DNA of 64,000 bases, taken from positions 322,501-386,500 of the forward strand of contig WPIO01000005.1 in the NCBI GenBank assembly GCA_009760855.2, read 5' to 3'. Source of the DNA: Cristatella mucedo (taxonomy: Eukaryota; Bryozoa; Phylactolaemata; Cristatellidae). A model generated the notes under the pieces. The model was given only the letters and a program-made list of their open reading frames with translations, ran no database searches and was not told the DNA's origin. Below, one piece after another: positions 23,940-50,471 of this stretch. Positions within the stretch are counted from its first letter, which is position 1, and each line of letters starts with the position of its first letter. A program made the translations under genes and the position numbers.

Positions 23940-24060
23940 TCCACGCTCGCCGCCAGGTGCTCGCCTTAACGACCCAGGCCGCGGGCTCGAGCCCTGCGGC
24001 TTATGTAATGCGCCTGGATAGAGATTAAGTTCTCTTATGGTGCTATACGGAAGAAGTTAT
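23940..24060 (+). mobile_element. S1 SINE
   Basis: GGTGCTCGCCTTAACGACC, CGCGGGCTCGAGCCC, GCGCCTGGATAGAGATTAAG and TTCTCTTATGGTGCTATAC. Confidence 0.8.
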
Positions 24061-24405
24061 AACTATAACTATGAGGACGAATTTTGTGTTCTTTCAATGA
24101 TGCATCCTGTAACGAGGGCATTCCTTTTTTTAAATCTACGAAAAGAAATATTGAGACTGCTATTCTATACACACGCAAATTGACAGAGGCGTAGACGCAG
24201 TAAATCGATGATAGCTACGTATCTCGGCCAACGGCTCGATGGCAAATGCGAGGCGCTAGCGGCGCGACTAGGTAGCCGACATCTTGCCTGCGCTTCTAGC
24301 CCACACGCTGCGCCTGTTCCGCCGCAGCTTTCCAACGCACGGGCCCCGCGGCGCATACTGCGTGCACGACGCACTGGCCGCGCGGAGGCTGGAGCGAGTA
24401 CGGAG

Positions 24406-24582
24406 AATAAAAAGAAGGAAAAGAAGGAGAAGGAAAGGAGAAGGAGAAGGAGAAGGAAAATGAGAAGGAGAAGGAAAATGAGAAGGAGAAGGAAAAGGAG
24501 AAGGAGAAGAAGTAGAAGGAAAAGAAGGAGAAGGAGAAGGAAAAGAAGGAGAAGGAGAAGGAAAAGAAGGAGAAGAAGAACT
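24406..24582. repeat. (GAAAAGGAG)-type purine array
   Basis: All-purine stretch made of AAGGAG and GAAAAG units, about 175 bases with two TGAG and one TAGAAG interruptions. Confidence 0.92.
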
Positions 24583-24848
24583 ATACGAGTCGTGCCTCCC
24601 ACTCCTCAGCGCTCAGCCCGACGACGCTCTCCGCTCGTCTCAAGAGCGCTCGCTAGCGAGGAGCAGCGCCAGAGGTCGGGCGGGCCATGCGCGCGTCCCG
24701 GCGGCGCTGCGCCGCCGAAAAGGCGAACGCCGAACGCCCCACCCTCGCCCAACTCCCAGCGCTGGGGCGCTAGGACGAGCTTTTCCGAGAAAGGCTGCCG
24801 AGGCACCGGCCCGGGTGGACGCCGCGACTCGGCGGACTGGCGAGCGCG

Positions 24849-24878
24849 TGCGATCGGCCGGCTGGCCGGCCGATCGCA
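24849..24878. repeat. 14-bp arm palindrome
   Basis: TGCGATCGGCCGGC and its exact complement are separated by TG. Confidence 0.95.
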
Positions 24879-25489
24879 TTGGCACTTTGCCAGGTGATGC
24901 GCCACTTCCGGGAGCGACCTCGTCGCCTCGGCCGCGCCATCGCTGTTGTCGCGCGCTCGCGCCAGGCGCGGCGCCCGCACTTTATGCAGTGGCTTCGCTC
25001 GCGCGCACCGCGCCCAAGCACTTGCGCCGCCGCGCCCTCTACTTTTCAGCGCGAGCGCGGCGCGGCTGAACGCACTAGTGGCCGCCAGGCGGGGTCGTCC
25101 GGACGCTCGCTCCGGCGCGAAGTCGGCGCGGCAGCGCGGCGGCTCTGGATTACTCGTTAGTTTCTTCGCTGGCGAGCGCTGCAGAGCGCGGCTCGCGAAG
25201 GAGCCGGTGCGGAGCCCACACACTTGGCGCAGCTTTCGAGTGGCTGCACCACTTGAGGTCAGCGGCAGTCGCAGCGACTGCCGCCGGAGACAGCGAGAGT
25301 GCGGGCGCTGTCTCCAGCGGCAGCGTCGTCGCCGTTGCCGGCTGCGGCGGCGGCGGCCGGCGGGCCGCAATTTGCCTAAGCCGTCGCGCGTCTGTTTGGA
25401 TGGCCTCGCAGGTTCGCCTTAATTAATGGCGAATTTCGCACCGATCCGAAGTCGGCGGATTTAGCGAGCGGGCAGGCAATGCCCACGGC

Positions 25490-25532
25490 CGCCTCCCCGC
25501 CCGCGCCGCACCGCGGCGCGGGCGGGGAGGCG
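25490..25532. repeat. 20-bp perfect inverted repeat with 3-base loop
   Basis: CGCCTCCCCGCCCGCGCCGC (25490-25509) and its complement (25513-25532) flank ACC. Confidence 0.95.
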
Positions 25533-26559
25533 AAGCGTTCTCGCGGCCGCTGGCGCTGCTCGATCGTAGCGCGACGCCGCGATTGCTGCAGCGCGAACAA
25601 TTTGTTGGAATTGACTGGCCGAGAAAAGCTGGCTCTTCAAAGCCCACGCGTGCACTCTCGGAAACGCAGACGCGGGCGCAGCTCGCGAGCATGCGGGCTT
25701 CGTCGACGCTTCGTTGTCTATTTCTTTTAAAGAGCTGTCGCAGTAGCGCGAACTCTGGCGCTCTCAGCAAAAAAAAGTCTGAGGCGCGTCCTTAGAGAGA
25801 AAGCACCCGCAGTCGAAGCTTTCGCATCCAGCGTTGACTGAACCGATCGGTATTCTCTGGAGGAGAAGCGGCGAAGAAGATGCGATTCAATTTCTTACTG
25901 AGAAGTGACTCGAAACACCGGCGACCGGAGACCGGCAACCGGCGAGCAGCCTGAAGCGACGCGAATTATCGCATGCGGAATATCGACTGCGACGCGAGAC
26001 CACTTCGACGATCACTCGCCACTAGACAAAGGCGTGAGCCACTTCTCCAGAGACAGTCTCCCTTCTGGAGACACTGAGCCGGAGCTGCTGTGCAAGCGTA
26101 AAGGCCGATTCGCCTCACTGCTCTGCAATGCGCTCCCAACCAAGAGGCGCCGCAGGGCGCGCGCGCTCGGGCGATCGGCAAACTGCAGCGGATCGTCGGC
26201 GATCGCCGCGGCGGCGTGTCGAGGGTTCGCGCGATTTTCCCGAGGCGCGCCCCAATGAACGTTTCGTAATGCCAAGGCACCGTCGCGTTGCAGGCGCCGA
26301 CAGTGGCTTCCAGAAGGAGCCCAGATGGTGGCGGAAATCGGCAAACTATTTTGCATGCTGAGAGAAGTATGCCGCTCAGTGTCTCATCGGATGCGAAATT
26401 CCAGCCATTGCTCACCGGCGTATTTGCATTTCCTCACTTTAAATTAGAGACTCACTTCACTTTCAATCTCTTCCTACTCACTTCAAATGTACTGTGCGAG
26501 CGGAAAGCGCGTCACGTGGTTAGCGACAGCAAGCCCAGTGTCGGCGCGAATTAGCAAGC

Positions 26560-27260
26560 AACGAACAGCTCGTGCTGGGATGCAGCGAATGCTGTGAGGA
26601 GCGGCCGGATGTCTGGCTGCTCTTTTAATGCAGACAAGTCTGGCGATGCGGTGGCGTCGGTCGGTAGTGAGTTCCGGGTTTTGGGAGCGTACGCACTGAT
26701 GGCACGGTCTCCAAAGGATTTGAGGTTGATTAGAGGCACAGTTAAACAACTAGAGTCTAAAGAGCAAATGGAACGAAGCGAAGCGGAAGCCTGGTGAGGA
26801 AGTACTTCAAATATGTAAGAACCGGAGTAAGAGGATGAAAAAACCTAAAAGTAAGCGACAGAACCAAGAAGTAGATGCGCTGCTTGATTGACTGATTGAT
26901 GGTGCCAGTGCCGATCGGTGAGGGATGTGGTGAAAGTGGCGACGCTCACGGCAGCAAGCCTAGCTGCCGAGTTTGGCACCAGCTGCAAGCCTGTTGCTGA
27001 ACAGGCAGGTTACACCTTCGAGTAGCCAGTTACTGAAGTACAAGACAGGATTTCGAAAGCGCATGGACGAGCTTGACTGTGACGTCCTTATCTGAGCACG
27101 GCCGAATTTTTGCAATGCTACGCCGCTGAAAGTGGGAAACTCGCAGATGATGTGATCCTCTCACGAAGGTCACTTTTTAACAGGGCACCGTAGATTGCAT
27201 GCAGACGCTTTAGGATACACGCTGGCCGAGCCCACTGTGAAGGTTGTGCATCGCTAATAG
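26560..27260 (-). mobile_element. LINE A, 3' part of the ORF, degraded
   Basis: It aligns by eye with the LINE A copy at 30670-31010 on the same strand (GTGAGTTCC, then TTTTGGGAGCGTACGCACTG, then CGGTCTCCAAAGGATTTGAG). Stops break the frame. No ATT tail remains. Confidence 0.75.
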
Positions 27261-27292
27261 GAGCCCGATGAAACAGGCCGCTACGAAATACG

Positions 27293-27350
27293 AGCTGGTT
27301 TGGCCCAGTGGTTAAGATGCTCGCCCCGACCGAGCTCTAGCCGAGGTGGA
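27293..27350 (+). mobile_element. S1 SINE head fragment
   Basis: GCTGGTTTGGCCCAGTGGTT then AAGATGCTCGCCCCGACCGA is the S1 head. The 3' half is missing. Confidence 0.65.
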
Positions 27351-27464
27351 GTTGTGAGAGCTCGAGGTGCTGAAGGTAGGAGAGATCAAAGCTCAGGTAT
27401 AGGTACAAGTATATGAACAGGTGTGTATCGTCTGTTTAAAACTCTAGAAGTCCCCTAAAGCCAT

Positions 27465-27665
27465 CTTTTCTGAGTCGATTCGTTTACCTACACCTCTTAC
27501 GAACGTCAAACCCTTTGGAGACCGTACCCTCAGTTCGTATGCTTCCCAAACCCCGGAGCTCACTTCTGACTTTCGTCATGACATCCACTGACTTGACAAT
27601 GCTTATGCGTGCTGACACCATGCATGCTACCACTAACCATGTTTGCATGCTAACTCTAACCATGT
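27465..27665 (+). mobile_element. LINE A fragment, opposite orientation to its neighbours
   Basis: CCCTTTGGAGACCGTACCCT, TGCTTATGCGTGCTGACACC and the CATGCTACCACTAACCATG segment follow the LINE A C-terminal and 3' UTR order. It lies between two minus-strand LINE A fragments. Confidence 0.7.
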
Positions 27666-27719
27666 CAACTAGGTGAGGAGCTAAACTGGGAGCGGTTAAG
27701 GAGACGGTTGATCGTCGAC

Positions 27720-28740
27720 GTCAGAATTTTGGATTGTGCATCTGTGATTCGATACTTTTTATATAAAAGCTAAACTTGGCCTAGAACCAGTTGGTGCGAT
27801 GTAAAGTAGTCCTAGTATGCCTGTTGATGGACAGCCAACCCTGATCTTTGTGTATGCTTTTTCAAGCTTGCGCTTAGTAGACCTAGCTAGTTTAATGTCT
27901 GTGGTAAATCATTGGCCGTCTGGGTGAGGGCGCACAGTACGCTTGGTTAGAGGTGCAAACTCGCCGAGCATGTCGGCTAGTGTCGTGTTTTTGCAATCTA
28001 CGAACAGGTCGGAAGGGGGACTGAGCAGCAGAGGCGAAGCAGATATTCTCGTACGAACAGCATCGATTTCAAGAGCCTTGAGGTTTCGCGATTCACAGGT
28101 TATTTTAGATAAAGAAGAGGAGGGCACACATTGTAGACTGAATGAGATCTGCAAGTGGTCAGATAAGCAGGATTTGGGAATAATTGGTAATAATAAAGTG
28201 CAGTTGTATGAGAAAATCAGGTCGAATGTGTGACCCTTGATGTAAGTTAGGCAATGCACATGAGCCGAAAGAGACAAGGAGCCAGTCAGTGCACGAAATT
28301 CAGTGCTGAAGGCGTCAGATAAGCTATCAAAATGAATGTTGAAATCACCCATAACGAGGAAGGATTGTATTCTTGCACACAGATTTGATATGAGATAAGA
28401 GAAATCTGAGATAAAGGAGGACTTGGTACCTGGAGGACAATAGACTACTGGCACCATCGATAGCTTGTTGTTGGGTGAACTCAAAACAATTGATTTGAAA
28501 GACTGCTTCGAGGTTACTTGCAAACGGCTTGGAACTGAAGGACGTGCGTGTAATAGTAGCGACTCCGCCTCCAGTTTTGATTGATTTAGTATTGCGAAAG
28601 AAGGAAAAGCTAGTCGGGGCTGCGACTTTAATTGTTTGGCAGTTTGCCCATTTAAGCAAAGTTTCAGCCAAGGCGAGCCGGTCGACACCATAGATCAGAA
28701 ATAAGTTCGCTTACTTATAAGGGCTTATTGCACATTAAGC
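27720..28740 (-). mobile_element. LINE A endonuclease region, frameshifted
   Basis: Minus-strand frames give an APE-type endonuclease. One frame has TGGGVATITRTSF at the N side. After a shift the other has SMVPVVYCPPGTKSSF, FLVMGDFNIHFDSL, TYIKGHTFDLIFS and SDHLQISFSL. These are the conserved GGGVA, YRPP, GDFNIH, HTLDL and SDH motifs of L2/CR1 endonucleases. The copy ends before the reverse transcriptase. It is a dead element. Confidence 0.9.
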
Positions 28741-29419
28741 GACGATTTCTAAGACAAGCATCAAGTTGGGCCACCGGAGCTATAGCAGGCCTGATGACCA
28801 CTAAGTCAGAGAGATTCACAGTAACGCATGAGGGAGAACGTGCTGAGCTGTACGAGACAATGCCAGTAGTACCAAATGAGCAGACACTCAGCTCGCAGCT
28901 CCCGCCAAACGAGCGGTGTCTCAGCTCGCGGCGCCGGCCCCCTAGTCGGCTCCGCGGCGCTTTTTTAAGCCATAATTCGCGGATCTTAGCAACAGCAATA
29001 ACATCTAAGAATGCATTTGTATAACGATAACGAGGCGATAGTAGGTACGCACGATTATAACTAATATGCAGCTTACTTACCGCCGGTGTATCTACACCGA
29101 TTATTGTGCGACTTATGACCTAGCTACTATACAAGGCTTGTGACTGACCGCAGTCACGTTTCTGGAGCTACGGTCTGCCGGTCGGTGAGTCTAGCGCTGA
29201 GCGTGAGCTGCTGAAAGCCTGTTAGCGAGTCGGCTGGAAGTCACCTGTGCGTGTCAACCGTGAAATAAGGTTATTGTTGTGCTTTAACTAATATCGTTTT
29301 CTTGCTAGCACTAAGCGCAGAATATCAAGCGCTGTATCTGGTTTTGTCAGCGAGGCTTGGAGCTCTTCGCGCTAAAGCGCTCGGCTCACTGAAAGAGAGA
29401 GAGAGAGCGCGCTTTCGCG

Positions 29420-29420
<1 letters not shown>
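28741..29420. other. Unassigned, possibly the 5' end of the LINE at 27720-28740
   Basis: There is no clear motif, but the sequence directly adjoins the endonuclease start on its 5' side. Confidence 0.3.

Positions 29421-29493
<73 letters not shown>
29421..29493. repeat. (CT)n microsatellite
   Basis: Perfect TC dinucleotide array of about 70 bases. A short GA run (29394-29406) is just upstream. Confidence 0.97.
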
Positions 29494-29499
<6 letters not shown>

Positions 29500-30000
29500 T
29501 CGACGCTCTCTGGGCTAACGGAATCACCCTCGGGCAGCCGCAGGCGGGCGGCGGGGAGGTGTTGTCCGCTGGTCCTCCTTCCTCGTCGGCGGCGGCGGTG
29601 CGCGTTCGAGGGAGCTTCGCTGCGTCGCTGCTCAATTGGCGATCTGGTGGAGCGCCGCGTAGCGGCGGTTGCTGGTAAGGCTCGGTAGCACCCCTATTAA
29701 TGTGGACGGCGCCACCGAGCCCCTCGTTATATTTGCTGTGGACCTCCATAAGGGATCGTCACTTTGGCGACCTATTTAAAAGCGTTCGGTCCGCGAGCGG
29801 AGCCGGTGCTCGCGCGGGCGCCCTGTCAGCGCACCCGCACAGCGCCTCCTGTCGGGCACCTGCCGGGCGCTGTGCCCTGCTGGTGGCGGGTCGCACTTAT
29901 CCGGCTCTCGCCGGCGTGGGCGAATCCGTGGCACGTCCCCAGCCCCAGTTCCCCAGCGCCGCTACCTCGTTGGATGAGTGCGGGTGACGCCTCATCTTGT
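29500..30000. other. CpG-rich stretch, no gene assigned
   Basis: GC-rich DNA with overlapping frames and no domain. TATTTAAAAG at about 29770 is TATA-like but unsupported. Confidence 0.25.
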
Positions 30001-30221
30001 TTGTTATTTTCTGCTGGAGCACGCTAGGCTGAGATCAAAGGTCTGAGGCTCTTTGCTTAGTTTCCGTTTCCTTCGTCGGCCGCCTTTTCAACGACTACCG
30101 ATCCGCGCTTCCGTTATAGGCTAATAGGTATGCTCAGTGAAAGTTCGCCAGGGTGTGCAGATTTGCGGTGCATTCGAATGAGCAGTGGAGGCTGGACTTC
30201 TTGCGAGTCATAATAATACAC

Positions 30222-30292
30222 TTGTTATAGTGCCCTCGATTAGAGAACTCAACCGCTTTCTTGAAGGTCTACATTTGCTGCAAACGAAGATA
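30222..30292 (-). mobile_element. LINE A 3' end fragment
   Basis: GTGCCCTCGATTAGAGAACTC then TTGCTGCAAA is the complement of the LINE A 3' stem-loop region. Confidence 0.65.
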
Positions 30293-30399
30293 CGTGCACG
30301 CACGCTTCCTGCGTGCGTGGCGCGCCGGGGGAGGGAGGAAAGGATCGGACGCAGATATTGAGATATTCGCGATCTGGCGCAGATACTGAGAGAACGCAC

Positions 30400-31370
30400 G
30401 GATATAATAATAATAATAATGATAATAATGCGGTTGATAAAGTGCCCTCAGAACTCAACCTCTTTCTAGGCGCTTCACATTTGCTGCAATATGAAGCGCG
30501 ATTGAATGGTAAGTACTATCGCGCTTGATAAACATGAATAACATGGTTAGGGGTGACATGCACAGGATCAGCTTGCAAATGTGGTTAGTGGTAGCATGCA
30601 CAGTGTCAGCACGCATAAGCATATCAAGGACGAATCACAGGGACCCACTAAATGCTGTCCTAAATAGGTGTGTTTTAAGTTCTTTTTAAATGTGGTCAAG
30701 TCAGGGAATGTTCTGACGCAAGTCGGCAGGGAGTTCCAGGCTTTGGGAGCATACGAACTAAATGCACGGTCTCCAAAGGATTTGAGGTTTGTACGAGATA
30801 TTGGTAAACTGTTGGATTCCGAAAAGCGGGTGGTACGATGCTTGGCCTGGTGGGGGAGTAGATCTGAGAGATAGGCTGGAGCCAAATAATGAAGCGACCT
30901 AAAAGTGAGCGACAAAACCTTAAAGTCGATCCGTTGCTTGACTTGTAGCCGGTGAAGGTCGGCGAGAAGTGGTGTGATGAGGCAACTGCGACGCTCACAA
31001 CAGACAAGCCTATCTGCAGAGTTTTGCACCGGAGATATGCTGGCAGAGCCAATTGTGAGCGTAAGCTTTTCCAATTTCTGAACTACACTGGGTTTGCTCA
31101 TAACTACTAAGTTAGTTTTATCATCATTTAGTTTTAGAAAATTTGCTGCCATCCATGTGCGGATGTCATCAATACATGCAGTAAGGCAGTTGAGAGAATT
31201 CGAGGTGCTCGAAGGCTGGGAGGGATCAAAGCAAAGGTACAACTGAGTGTCGTCCGCATAGAAGTGAAAGCCTAGATTGTGCTTGGCAACCACATCAGCA
31301 AGAGGGAGAGTATAGGGGAGGCGTTGAAGAAATTGCCCGGAGGCGTTAAAGCAATTGCACGGCAAATGAC
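30400..31370 (-). mobile_element. LINE A, reverse transcriptase to 3' end with ATT tail
   Basis: A minus-strand frame over 30568-31365 reads HFYADDTQLYLCFDP (the catalytic YADD box), MAANFLKLNDDKTNLVVM and APAYLSDLLPHQ, and ends with SFGDRAFSSYAPKAWNSLP. An internal deletion joins the palm directly to the NSADRL segment. The 3' end has the AGCGCC/GGCGCT stem-loop and an ATT-type tail at 30405-30430. It is clearly L2/CR1-like. Confidence 0.92.
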
Positions 31371-31524
31371 TCGATCGTTGCTCTCTTTCTCTCTGTCTCT
31401 GTCTCTATAGTTCACGGTGGTCACCAAGATTTCTTTCCGACGTCACTTCAACTCGTCACACAAGAACGCCAATTTTGCACCCGCTGTCTGTCTATGCAGG
31501 CGCCACAGCGGGAAGCTTAGCGGT

Positions 31525-31863
31525 CTAATAGGAAAATAAATGCGTTATTCCCTTTCTATCAGGAATAATTACGATAATAAATAATGCGAAAATTCGTCGT
31601 GCACCAACGGGAGCGCAAACGGCCATGCTGCGAACGAACTTTTCTACGGCACTCATTGTTTCTAAACGACGCATACTGAGGCAATTTGAACAGTCTAATA
31701 GCTGCCGATGCAATTTCCGCCCGTTGCCTTCAATCTTCTCATATTTGCGTGCTCTTGTAATGACAATGTCGATGCACAGTCTTGTTTCTGGATTCACCAG
31801 TGGCTTTACAAAAGGATGGACATGCAGCCGAATGAGGAGAATAAAATCTGCAATGGCGGCCAC
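31525..31863 (-). other. Unrecognised 112-codon open frame
   Basis: The frame has a balanced amino-acid composition, unlike the Arg/Ala-rich GC artefacts nearby, with segments such as RKYEKIEGNGRKLHRQL and RRLETMSAVEKFVRSM. No family was recognised. It could be a piece of an unknown mobile element or chance. Confidence 0.2.
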
Positions 31864-32029
31864 CGAGCGAGGCGATCCGCCGTTGCCGCGGCGTCGCAGT
31901 CAGTCGCAGAGTTCCAATAGACTTGCACCAAAGCTTCCCAATATTACTATGGCAGTGGCTTAACCGGGTAGCTAACATTGAGCGGCTTACTTATTGACGT
32001 AAATCATAGGTCAAGACTGATTAAGCGTT

Positions 32030-32240
32030 TATATAGCGTCGTTTATAGCCGTTTATAGTCGTTTATAGCCGTTTATAGCGTTTATAGCTTCGTTTATATA
32101 GCGAGGAAAGAGCCGTTTATAGCGTTTATAGCCTCGTTTATATAGCGACGAAAGAGCCCGGAAGTTTAGGAAGTGCCCTCGGGCGGCAGGGCTCGAACCC
32201 ACGACCTGGTCGCGAAGCACGAACAACTGACTCACAAGGC
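32030..32240 (-). mobile_element. S2-like SINE with a repeated 3' tail
   Basis: The complement shows GTCGTGGGTTCGAGCCCTGC (box B region) and GGCTCTTTCGTCGCTATATA. The tail unit CGTTTATAGC with variants is then repeated many times over 32025-32135, including a duplicated CTCGTTTATATAGCGA segment. Confidence 0.7.
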
Positions 32241-32354
32241 TACGGCCGCAGCTTGGCTTCTTCACGCTTAGCCGAACTGCTGCAACTGAACTGAACTCCA
32301 AGCGTCCCCTCGTGCTCTCAGGTCCTCCGCGGCGCAATAAACTAGCTGTTTCAA

Positions 32355-32640
32355 TGCTATGTTTCAAGACAAGTCGGCGACAGAAGTATTTGCTCCGCAA
32401 GTCTTAGACTGTGGGGAAACTTACACCCACGGCTCTTACGCAACCGCTCTCCTGCTCCCGACTGTGGCGAACGCGTTCCAGCCCGTCCTGAGCGGTTACT
32501 TCTATGCTGCTCACTTCCTTAAGTGCCCCCTGACTCAGCTATGCTTCTGACTTTTTCATTGCGGCGTGAGATAAAGTCTGCTGGCTATCGAATGCGATTG
32601 ATTTCTCTATAGGAAGTTATCCTGAAAAGTCAGAGACCCA
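32355..32640 (+). mobile_element. LINE B 3' fragment
   Basis: It follows the 48966-49200 order: GGCGACAGAAG, CTTAGACTGTGG, ACTTCTATGCTGCTCACTTC and GAGATAAAGTCTGCTGGCTA. Confidence 0.8.
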
Positions 32641-33041
32641 GAGTAGTCTTTGTGACTTTGCGGAGTTACGGAAGGGGATACGTTACATTAAATGCCGTAC
32701 CCCTAAGTGGCTAAGGACCAAGAGCCTAAGGAGCTAAGTACATAAAATACAAAGTATAAAAAGGCACACCCTTCGATGCTTTCAATACCATCCTCATGGC
32801 CTCTCGAATGTAGCGTTGTCGTGTAAATTTGCGATCGTCCGTCTATTTTACACGCGTGTACTGCCTGCCTCGAGTCCGCACCTGTTTGCTATTAACCGCT
32901 GTGAATGTCTTTCGGCGGCAGTAAAAGGCAATAAAAGCGATTACAGGCCTTCGAAAGAAAAGCACACGTTTTAATGCCCGCCCGCGCACCCGAGCGGCCA
33001 GTCCGCCGTAGCGAACGTTACGAGAGGCCGCGTTCGTCGCC
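32641..33041. other. No recognisable feature
   Basis: No repeat family or coding signal. Confidence 0.4.
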
Positions 33042-33178
33042 GAGCTGGTTTGGTCTAGCGGTTAAGGTGCTCGCCCCGACCAAGGTCTGACTGAGATCGT
33101 GGGCTCGAGCCACGTGGCATATGTGAAGCGCCTGAATAGAGATTAAGTTCTCTTGGGGCGCTATACAAATGAATTGTA
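33042..33178 (+). mobile_element. S1 SINE, complete
   Basis: Head GAGCTGGTTTGGTCTAGCGG, TTAAGGTGCTCGCCCCGACC, then box B GTGGGCTCGAGCC. The 3' part AAGCGCCTGAATAGAGATTA then AGTTCTCTTGGGGCGCTATA carries the stem-loop shared with LINE A. Confidence 0.88.
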
Positions 33179-33733
33179 TTCGCTGATTTTTTGCGCGCGC
33201 GCGCGTGCAACCCTGCGCGTTCGTACGCTCGTTGCGTACGTCGCCGCCGCCGGCCTTTAACGCGCCTGCGGCTACCGACAGCTGGCGCGGCGTCTCGTAG
33301 CCAAGGTAAGAGCCGGGATGGCGTGGCGCTGCGCCCGCTCTCCGCCGAGGCGCCGCTCGAGCGGCCGCACTCGAGCGACCGCAGTCTGGCCACGCCAGAC
33401 TCGGCGCTGGCCCCCTTTCGGTGGCCAGCGAGTGCTGCAGGCGAGCGGCCGCTGGGCGCCTCTCGACGACCGCTCGAGACCGCGTTCTTCCGGCCGAGCG
33501 GCCGGTGGCCTACATGCCGGCCTCCTCTGAGCGTTCGTTATTCGCGTCCGGAACCGAGACGGAGCCCGAGACCGGTTACTTTGCCGCGACACGGCGCGGC
33601 TCAGGTGAATGCGAGAGAGTGGGTATGTGGCAGGGCCAGGACCAACGCCGGCACCGCGTCCGCTCGGCGGAGCCGGGAAAATGCCCTCGATCTGAGAAAG
33701 AGCGAGAGTACGAGGGAGAGAGAGAAAGAGAGG

Positions 33734-33968
<235 letters not shown>

Positions 33969-34982
33969 AGAGAGCAGGAGGAGGCGGTATGACGCGACCT
34001 TTCTAAACGTGGAATGCGAGGAAGTAGCGAATAGCCCCCTAATCGCTAGCCAGCTGCCAGCGATCCGATGTCGGCCGGCTGCCCCTCTGCCCGACCAGCG
34101 CGCCCGCACGCCCGCCGCCCCGCTAGGACGCGAGCGCGACGCCGGGCGCGCGTTTATTGCGCGGAAGCGGCGGTAGCGAAGAGCCGAGTCTCGTCGACCC
34201 GGTTCGCCATCGGCTTCGCCGTCGCAGCGCTGTACTGCCAGCCAGCGCGAGTCGCCGGGGCATAAAGGGCGCGCGCGCACGGCGCACGCGGGGACCGCGC
34301 GCGCGGCGGCCGTCTAGTGCATCTGTGGGCGTACCGCCGAACGGGCGGCGGCTCCGCTGCGGCGGGCGCTCGCACGCCGCTCGCGCTGAGCTGCCGCCCG
34401 GCCCGCCCGCCTACGTGCGGCCGAGCGAGCGAGCGAGCGGCTGAGCGACCGAGGAAAGCTAGCGGCTGCAAGTCCGGCGCACCCTGCCCTGCAGCGGCGG
34501 CGCGGCGGGAACAGCGGAGCCGCCGACGGCTCGCTCAGGCGCGCGGAGACGCCGGCTGCTCGGCAGCTGCCCCCGCCTGAGCGCAATCGCGCCGTCGTCA
34601 TCGTCGCAGAAGGTACGCTACCGCAGCCATTCGCTCTGTCTCGCGGGCGGTCGCGCCGCGAAACGGTTTATAGCCAAAATAAAAATGCCTCCAGTCCTCA
34701 CCGCCTAGCCGTGGACCGCCTAGCTCGTGGACCGCCGCCTTCCCGCGGCGGTCCACGAGCGGAGGAACGGGCCGGGGGCCTACCCGAGTGACCGCAGATG
34801 CGTCTTCGGGCTGGGGAGGGGCCCCCAGGGGCGGCTGGCACCATGAGGTGATTGATGGCTCGCAAAAAACGCGAGGACGCCTCGGCTGCGCGCGGCGGCT
34901 GCGCGCCGGCATAGCGGCCCGATCGCGGTTGGCTGGCCTAGCGCACGTCATTCTGCCATGCGAGTGCCCGTCAGATAGGAGC

Positions 34983-50471
<15,489 letters not shown>

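Larger units (their letters stand above)
24590..26330. promoter_or_regulatory. CpG-rich block, candidate promoter or 5' exon region
   Basis: About 1.7 kb of GC-rich, CG-dense DNA with two perfect inverted repeats (24849-24878 and 25490-25532). Long Arg/Ala-rich frames on both strands overlap each other and are not credible. No transcript can be assigned. Confidence 0.3.

Noticed and set aside
24606-25370. 254-codon minus-strand frame
   Set aside because: Same reason: GC-rich artefact in a CpG-rich block with competing frames.
33042-33120. Possible tRNA gene (GGTTTGGTCTAGCGGTTAAG)
   Set aside because: It belongs to the S1 SINE. The variable region is too long and the 3' part is LINE-like.
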